DNA of 64,000 nucleotides from Rufibacter roseolus (GTDB lineage Bacteria > Bacteroidota > Bacteroidia > Cytophagales > Hymenobacteraceae), in assembly GCF_017916365.1 (NCBI RefSeq), contig NZ_JAFMSU010000001.1:620001-684000 (forward strand), given 5' to 3'. Each line of letters starts with the position of its first letter. Position 1 is the first letter of the stretch. The notes under the pieces were generated by a model. That model saw nothing but the letters and a program-made list of their open reading frames with translations. It made no database searches and was not told where the DNA came from. The translations under genes were made by a program, and so were the position numbers. Below are positions 60,119 to 64,000 of the stretch, piece after piece.

Positions 60119-60405
60119 AGCTTTATTGTTTCATCGCAAGGCTCCGTGCGCTCACGGCCGCGAGGCCCCGCCTTCCGGCCTCGCGCTGCGCCAGCTTCCT
60201 TTGCTCCTTTCAGTCGCAATGCCTTCGGCACCGGAACCTGACAAGGCGCTCCACCGAAAGGCTGGAATTGGGAATGTCCTAGGAGGAACGCCCCAGACCT
60301 CACAGGTTTTGAAAACCTGCGAGCGTCTTCTACATATGACATGGTTCAAGTCTGTGACTTGGACCCAAAATGACCGGCAGTTTGCAACTTCCGTGAGGCG
60401 AGAGC
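60119..60405 (-). repeat. ~290-bp composite repeat, copy B (inverted)
   Basis: Reverse complement of copy A (29418-29709). Long identical blocks such as AAAGGAGCAAAGGAAGCTGG and GCCTCGCGGCCGTGAGCGCA; differences cluster in the middle (AGGTTTTCAAAACCT here versus a different sequence in copy A). Open frames in it are not conserved between copies. Confidence 0.85.
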
Positions 60406-60413
60406 CTCGGAAT

Positions 60414-60452
60414 CACGTTTTGCACCTATTTTTCCTAAAACGGCCCCGAAAC
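60414..60452 (-). repeat. Gene-end palindrome next to the anmK stop
   Basis: Outer arms ACGTTTTG / CCGAAACGT with inner TATTTTT / TAAAA, ending 2 nt before the minus-strand stop at 60454. Confidence 0.6.
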
Positions 60453-60453
60453 G

Positions 60454-61527
60454 TCAGTTCCAGTAGATGGCGCCGCCGCAGTTGTCGTGGCGGGCGCCGG
60501 TGACGCTGCGGAGGCAGTTGGGTTCCTGGCGCCAGCGCAATACGCCCAGGAACGCGAAGATGAGGGCCTCTTTGAAGTTGACCAGCTCGGGCTCAGGCAC
60601 CACTACCTCAAAGTTGGGACCCAGGTAATACCTGATCTGCTCCACCAGGAAAGAATTGAAGGCGCCTCCGCCAGTAAGCAGCAGTTTGCCCCGGCCTTGA
60701 GGCGTGTAGCGCCGCACCGATTGGGCTATTTGCCAGGCAATGTGGTGACAAGCGGTGTGTAATTTGTCCTGCACCGAGGCGTTAGAGTCCTGCAGTGTTT
60801 TAAGGCTGTGGGAATCGGCCCACTCTTTCCCTATTGATTTGGGAAAAGGAGCCGTGAAATAGGCGGGCTCGTTGAGTTGATCGAAGAGGGCTTGGTCAAA
60901 CTGGCCGGTGCGGGCGAGGTCGCCGTTTTTATCATAGGGTTGGCCCAGTTGCTCGGCTAAAGGGTTCAGGAGCATGTTGCAGCAGGAGATATCGAAAGCC
61001 ACGCGGTGATTTGGGCCTTCCTGCGAGATGTTGGAGATGCCACCCAGGTTCAGGCAGAAGTCATACTCAGAGAACAGGAGTCGGTCCCCGATGGGTACGA
61101 GCGGGGCGCCTTGTCCGCCCAGGGCAATGTCCAGGGTTCTGAAGTCGCAGACCACGGGCAAACCGGCCTCGGCTGCCAGGTAGGCGCCGCTGCCTACTTG
61201 AAAGGTAATGTGCAGTTGGGGTTGGTGGAAAACCGTGTGGCCGTGCGAGGCGATGAAGTCAACCGCCAAATTATTTTTCGTGACAAAGTCTTTGGTGAGC
61301 TCGCCCAGATAGTGCCCGTAGGCCCGATCTGTGGCGATTATTTCAGCCGCCGAAACCTCTGTGAGGCCCGCTAGGCGCTGTTCCCAAATATTTGAATATG
61401 GAACTGTTTCAGTATTAAGTATTTTATATATCCAATTGTCATCATTATACGTAAATCTGCAATAAGCCAAGTCAACTCCGTCTAACGAAGTGCCCGACAT
61501 AATACCTATAACATGGTAAGTCGCCAT
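60454..61527 (-). CDS. anmK: Anhydro-N-acetylmuramic acid kinase
   Basis: A 357-aa sugar kinase: N-terminal GIMSGTSLDGVDLAYC (phosphate/anhydro-sugar motif), SHGHTVFHQP, GQGAPLVPIGD and the C-terminal LLTGGGAFN. It phosphorylates and opens 1,6-anhydro-MurNAc during peptidoglycan recycling. It is divergent from an ArsR-type regulator gene. Confidence 0.93.
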   Translation of the reverse strand: MATYHVIGIMSGTSLDGVDLAYCRFTYNDDNWIYKILNTETVPYSNIWEQRLAGLTEVSAAEIIATDRAYGHYLGELTKDFVTKNNLAVDFIASHGHTVFHQPQLHITFQVGSGAYLAAEAGLPVVCDFRTLDIALGGQGAPLVPIGDRLLFSEYDFCLNLGGISNISQEGPNHRVAFDISCCNMLLNPLAEQLGQPYDKNGDLARTGQFDQALFDQLNEPAYFTAPFPKSIGKEWADSHSLKTLQDSNASVQDKLHTACHHIAWQIAQSVRRYTPQGRGKLLLTGGGAFNSFLVEQIRYYLGPNFEVVVPEPELVNFKEALIFAFLGVLRWRQEPNCLRSVTGARHDNCGGAIYWN

Positions 61528-61631
61528 GCGTTAAAGTAACGTAATGTTCAGGTATGAAGCAAAACGGGTTGCAGGGCGGGTTTAAAGGCGCGGAGACGCG
61601 TCTATTGTAGTATTGATTTTTGTGTGTCCTT

Positions 61632-61940
61632 ATGAAAAGTTTATTATCCAGAGTGGAATCTAAGAAGATTGATAAGGCTGCCTCAATGCTGAAGGTATTG
61701 GCGCACCCAAAAAGGTTGGCCATCGTGGATCTTCTGGGTAAGGAAGACAAGATGACTGTGACGGAGATCTACCAATACCTGGATTTGCCGCAAGCCATTG
61801 CCTCACAGCACTTGATCACGCTGAAAGACAAGGGGGTGCTCTCGTCTTTCAAGGTTGGCACCAAGATCTATTATTCTCTCTCCATCCCTAAGCTGATTGA
61901 TGTGATTGACTGCCTGGAGGAGTGTTGCGGCGACCTGTAA
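61632..61940 (+). CDS. ArsR-family HTH regulator
   Basis: A 102-aa winged-helix protein from the ATG at 61632 (MKSLLSRVES). The helix-turn-helix is VTEIYQYLDLPQAIASQHLITLKDKGV in two parts, and the wing is KVGTKIYYSL. The tail CLEECCGDL has three Cys that might bind metal or act as a redox switch; the canonical ELCVCD metal box in the recognition helix is absent. Its target is unknown. It is divergent from anmK. Confidence 0.87.
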   Translation: MKSLLSRVESKKIDKAASMLKVLAHPKRLAIVDLLGKEDKMTVTEIYQYLDLPQAIASQHLITLKDKGVLSSFKVGTKIYYSLSIPKLIDVIDCLEECCGDL

Positions 61941-61984
61941 CATTCCCTTCTGCTAGTTTCCCCCGTCAAGTAAGTATTCCCGGA

Positions 61985-62026
61985 ACCGTTTCCAGCCTGT
62001 TTTCAAGAAAGTAGGCCAGAAACGGT
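61985..62026 (+). terminator. Nested palindrome after the ArsR gene
   Basis: ACCGTTTC / GAAACGGT outer arms and AGCCTGTTTTC / GAAAGTAGGC inner arms around AAG, then TTTAATTTTTT. It lies 45 nt after the stop and is a clean family member. Confidence 0.8.
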
Positions 62027-62048
62027 TTTAATTTTTTAGGCTTATCCC

Positions 62049-63002
62049 CTACTCCTTGTATTTGAGCACCAGCACGGCCGGCAATGGCCGCTGTCCTTCT
62101 TTGTCTGAAGGCTTGATGGTGTCTTTTCCTTTCACGTACAGCGCACTGGAGCCGCCGCCGTCAAGGTTCACGGCCTCACGGCAGCCCAGGCTCACCATCA
62201 GTTGTGCCAACTGGTCTAAACTTGCCCCCTCGGCAATGCCTTTGTTGCGGCCTTCAACCATCAAGATAATCAGTTTCTGGTCTGGGGTATAGCCCATCAC
62301 CGTCCGCGGATTGGGCCCGATGAAACTGGCGCCGCCGCGCATCTCTTCCTGAGCGGTGACATGTACTTTGCCATCCTGCACCAGCACCGGCCCGCCACCT
62401 ACGGCGGTTTGCGGTTTCCAGCGTTTCATGTGCCTGGCGGTGCGCCTGGAAGGTGCCGGCGCCGGCTGTCCATTGGTTCCGGCAGCATAAGGTGCCGCTA
62501 ATTCCATGGTTTTCTTCTTCTTGCCCACATTGTATGCCCAGGCCACATCGGCGGTGCGGTTCCGGAAAAACCCGATGACGCCCGTAGTGGGGTGATAGGT
62601 GAGCGTATCCGGGCCGTTGGGGTTCTTGCGCCTAACCGGCGCCTGCGGGGCCAGGACCTTGCCGTTGTTGATGACCAGGTTCAGGTTGCTGTTGTCTGCG
62701 AAGGAGAAGAAGGTGGTGTTCACTACTGCCAGCACGTTGCCGGTTTCCTGCTCATAGTACTGCTTGGGCGTAAAGCGCTGGCCGTTGCCAACCCTGGCCA
62801 CGATCTCTAGTTTGGGGTCTTTGAGGTCTGCCTCCAAATAATAGGCTCTAAACGGTTTGCCGTCCAGAGAATCTGAGGTGGTGAATACTTTCACCGAGGT
62901 AGGAAGTCCCGTTTGATGTTCAAGGGAAGGAAACCATTTCACTTGCGCAAAACCCGGAAAAGACAAGTAGACCGAGAGTAGGAGGGGGAGCAGCTTTTTC
63001 AT
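62049..63002 (-). CDS. Phosphodiester glycosidase family protein
   Basis: A 317-aa secreted protein (signal peptide about 1-19) of the NAGPA/DUF2233 family: NTTFFSFADNSNLNLVINNGK, AVGGGPVLVQDG, NPRTVMGYTPDQKLIILMVEGR in blocks, and REAVNLDGGGSSALYVKG, the conserved C-terminal metal/active-site loop. Family members cleave GlcNAc-phosphate diesters or act in exopolysaccharide handling. The substrate is unknown. It is convergent with the ArsR gene. Confidence 0.88.
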   Translation of the reverse strand: MKKLLPLLLSVYLSFPGFAQVKWFPSLEHQTGLPTSVKVFTTSDSLDGKPFRAYYLEADLKDPKLEIVARVGNGQRFTPKQYYEQETGNVLAVVNTTFFSFADNSNLNLVINNGKVLAPQAPVRRKNPNGPDTLTYHPTTGVIGFFRNRTADVAWAYNVGKKKKTMELAAPYAAGTNGQPAPAPSRRTARHMKRWKPQTAVGGGPVLVQDGKVHVTAQEEMRGGASFIGPNPRTVMGYTPDQKLIILMVEGRNKGIAEGASLDQLAQLMVSLGCREAVNLDGGGSSALYVKGKDTIKPSDKEGQRPLPAVLVLKYKE

Positions 63003-63116
63003 CGCGCCAAGATAAAGTCTAGCTTGTCAGATTCTCTGTTTCTGCCTTCATTTTCTGAAAAGCGGCTCAAAATGGGTGTGGTGGTTTCCCTTTGAGAGTA
63101 GCAGGCGCCGTTTGGG

Positions 63117-63138
63117 TTGTTGGTGATAACACCAACAA
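63117..63138. repeat. 22-bp hairpin repeat, copy 3
   Basis: TTGTTGGTG-ATAA-CACCAACAA, perfect 9-bp arms. Confidence 0.85.
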
Positions 63139-63379
63139 TGGCGAGTGAAAGCGGCTTGAAACAGAGACCCACCCCTACCCCTCCAAGGAGGGGAATTCTC
63201 TCCGATGCACTAGGACGCATTTGAACAGCAATAGAGGCGGTAGAAAAACAGGTCAAAAATGTTAAGGCAATCCCTTGTGGTTGCCCTAACACCGGGGCAA
63301 ACGCTAAAGGGCAACCATAAGGGATTGCCCCTACAATGGCCTGCAGCAGAAACATCGTTCAGGGTATCCGCAAAAAGAA

Positions 63380-63412
63380 AATCGGGACGCTCTTTGGAGG
63401 AACGTCCCGATT
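63380..63412 (-). terminator. Terminator of hemA
   Basis: AATCGGGACG / CGTCCCGATT arms (10 bp) followed on the minus strand by TTTTCTTTTTG, 25 bp past the stop at 63438. Confidence 0.85.
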
Positions 63413-63437
63413 GGTATGGTCAATAATGAAATTCTAG

Positions 63438-64000
63438 TTAAGAGTGGCTCTCGGCGGATTGTTTCTCCAGGTCGAAGAGGTCGGTGAGCACGTCAATGAG
63501 GGTTTCGGCCTCGCCGCGTTTGCAGGCGGCTTTGAGTTGCAGTACCGGCAGCTTGATGATCTTCTGCATCATGGACTTGGTTACGTCATCCATGTGCTTG
63601 GCTTCCTGCGGAGAGAGTTTCTTCATGTACCGCGCCATCTCTTCCTGGCGGATGGTCTCCAGCGCGTTCTTCAGCTTCTGGATGGTAGGCGACACGTTCA
63701 TCTCCTTGCTCCAGTCCTCAAACCCGGCGATGGATTCCTTGATGATCTGCTTTACCTGCGGCACGGCATCCAGGCGGCGTTGCAGGGCTTCAGAGGCTTT
63801 GTTCTGGATGGTGTCAATGTTGTACACCAGCACCCCTGGGATCTGCTCTATCTGCGGCTCAACGCTGCGGGGCACGCTCAGGTCAATGAAGAACTTGTAC
63901 GTAAGCACGTTCAGGCGGCTCACCATTTCCTTGGTGAAGAAAGGCTCATCGCGGGCTACGGAGGAGATGATGACATCGGCCTCTTTCATGGCTTCCACCA
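63438..64000 (-). CDS. hemA: Glutamyl-tRNA reductase, 3' part (cut by window edge)
   Basis: About 187 C-terminal residues of glutamyl-tRNA reductase. Visible are the end of the NADPH domain (ADVIISSVARDEPFFTKE, FIDLSVPRSVEPQIEQI, LVYNIDTIQNKASEAL) and the C-terminal helical dimerisation domain. The catalytic Cys domain lies beyond the edge. The enzyme makes glutamate-1-semialdehyde, the first step of heme synthesis by the C5 route. The internal ATG at 63998 is not the start. Confidence 0.92.
   Translation of the reverse strand, partial: VEAMKEADVIISSVARDEPFFTKEMVSRLNVLTYKFFIDLSVPRSVEPQIEQIPGVLVYNIDTIQNKASEALQRRLDAVPQVKQIIKESIAGFEDWSKEMNVSPTIQKLKNALETIRQEEMARYMKKLSPQEAKHMDDVTKSMMQKIIKLPVLQLKAACKRGEAETLIDVLTDLFDLEKQSAESHS

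Larger units (their letters stand above)
59959..60453. other. Intergenic region holding copy B of the composite repeat
   Basis: 495 bp between the dehydrogenase start and the AnmK stop. It is almost filled by the composite repeat (60119-60405) and a palindrome (60414-60452). 59960-60060 presumably carries the dehydrogenase promoter. Confidence 0.7.
63003..63437. repeat. Repeat-rich spacer before the glycosidase gene
   Basis: Contains the 22-bp hairpin repeat (63117-63138), a C-rich repeat ACCCCTACCCCTCC (63168-63194), two facing GGCAATCCCTT/AAGGGATTGCC repeats (63265-63287 and 63309-63334) and the hemA terminator (63380-63412). No gene. Confidence 0.75.

Noticed and set aside
60126..60503. 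Open frames across composite repeat copy B
   Set aside because: Not conserved in copy A, which has frame-breaking differences; they also run into the anmK stop region.

Overview
The window looks like chromosomal DNA of a Bacteroidota bacterium, most probably Cytophagales of the Hymenobacteraceae type (Rufibacter, Pontibacter and relatives). Support comes from a secreted adhesin with a type IX secretion C-terminal sorting domain, a long-form NusB, the DUF1573-YajC-YbbR-CoaE gene row, DUF3857/transglutaminase and DUF2490 proteins, a promoter of the Bacteroidota kind (TTG, 19 bp, TAnnTTTG) before leucine dehydrogenase, and moderately GC-rich genes separated by AT-rich spacers. The genus is inference. 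There are 54 protein gene entries (two are halves of one split gene, two are doubtful small frames), three tRNAs, no rRNA and no CRISPR array.

Layout. 0.3-1.6 kb: an HlyD-type adaptor gene on the minus strand behind a sigma-54-like promoter. 1.9-6.9 kb: a small secreted NTF2-like protein, then a compact run (YceI, pirin, ring-cleaving dioxygenase, cupin, FMN reductase, MhqD-like hydrolase, small GNAT) that reads as a quinone/electrophile defence unit. 7.0-11.0 kb: a ferredoxin-nucleotide cyclase fusion and an NtrC/NtrY-like two-component pair whose promoter carries the same paired palindromes as the HlyD promoter. 11.0-19.7 kb: an envelope protein, three tandem DUF3857/transglutaminase paralogues and a DUF2490 barrel. 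19.8-29.3 kb: tRNA-Pro, an ABC exporter, leucine dehydrogenase, then housekeeping genes nusB, ytxH-like, NAD-isocitrate dehydrogenase, DUF1573, yajC, ybbR-like, coaE. 29.8-35 kb: GNAT-like protein, TolB-like propeller, APC permease, all on the minus strand. 35.6-44.8 kb: a heavy-metal (probably copper/silver) RND efflux locus with a split CusA-like pump, one TolC, two CusB-like adaptors and four heavy-metal-binding CPMHP modules. 45.1-46.1 kb: an H-NOX gas sensor with a STAS-like neighbour. 46.9-50.2 kb: the large adhesin. 50.3-52.0 kb: a LytS/LytR-type pair. 52.4-64 kb: a duplicated PAP2/vanadium-haloperoxidase-like protein, two identical tRNA-Val genes, a serine hydrolase lipoprotein, a TerB-like protein, MscS channel, glutamate-type dehydrogenase, AnmK, ArsR regulator, phosphodiester glycosidase and the 3' part of hemA.

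The most interesting signals are partly non-coding: (1) two 16-bp palindromes two helical turns apart, found upstream of both the HlyD gene and the sigma-54 regulator; (2) a nested palindrome family of about 35-48 bp, mostly just after stop codons, with about 20 copies; (3) a ~290-bp composite repeat in inverted copies at 29.4 and 60.1 kb with a partial third copy at 23.7 kb; (4) a 128-nt nested stem structure before the metal-efflux genes; (5) short hairpin repeats. Among proteins, the redox-linked cyclase with an atypical purine pocket, the H-NOX/STAS-like pair, the split RND pump and the PAP2 protein with one degenerate repeat deserve a second look.

All calls come from reading the sequence and recalling protein families; no database search was run.
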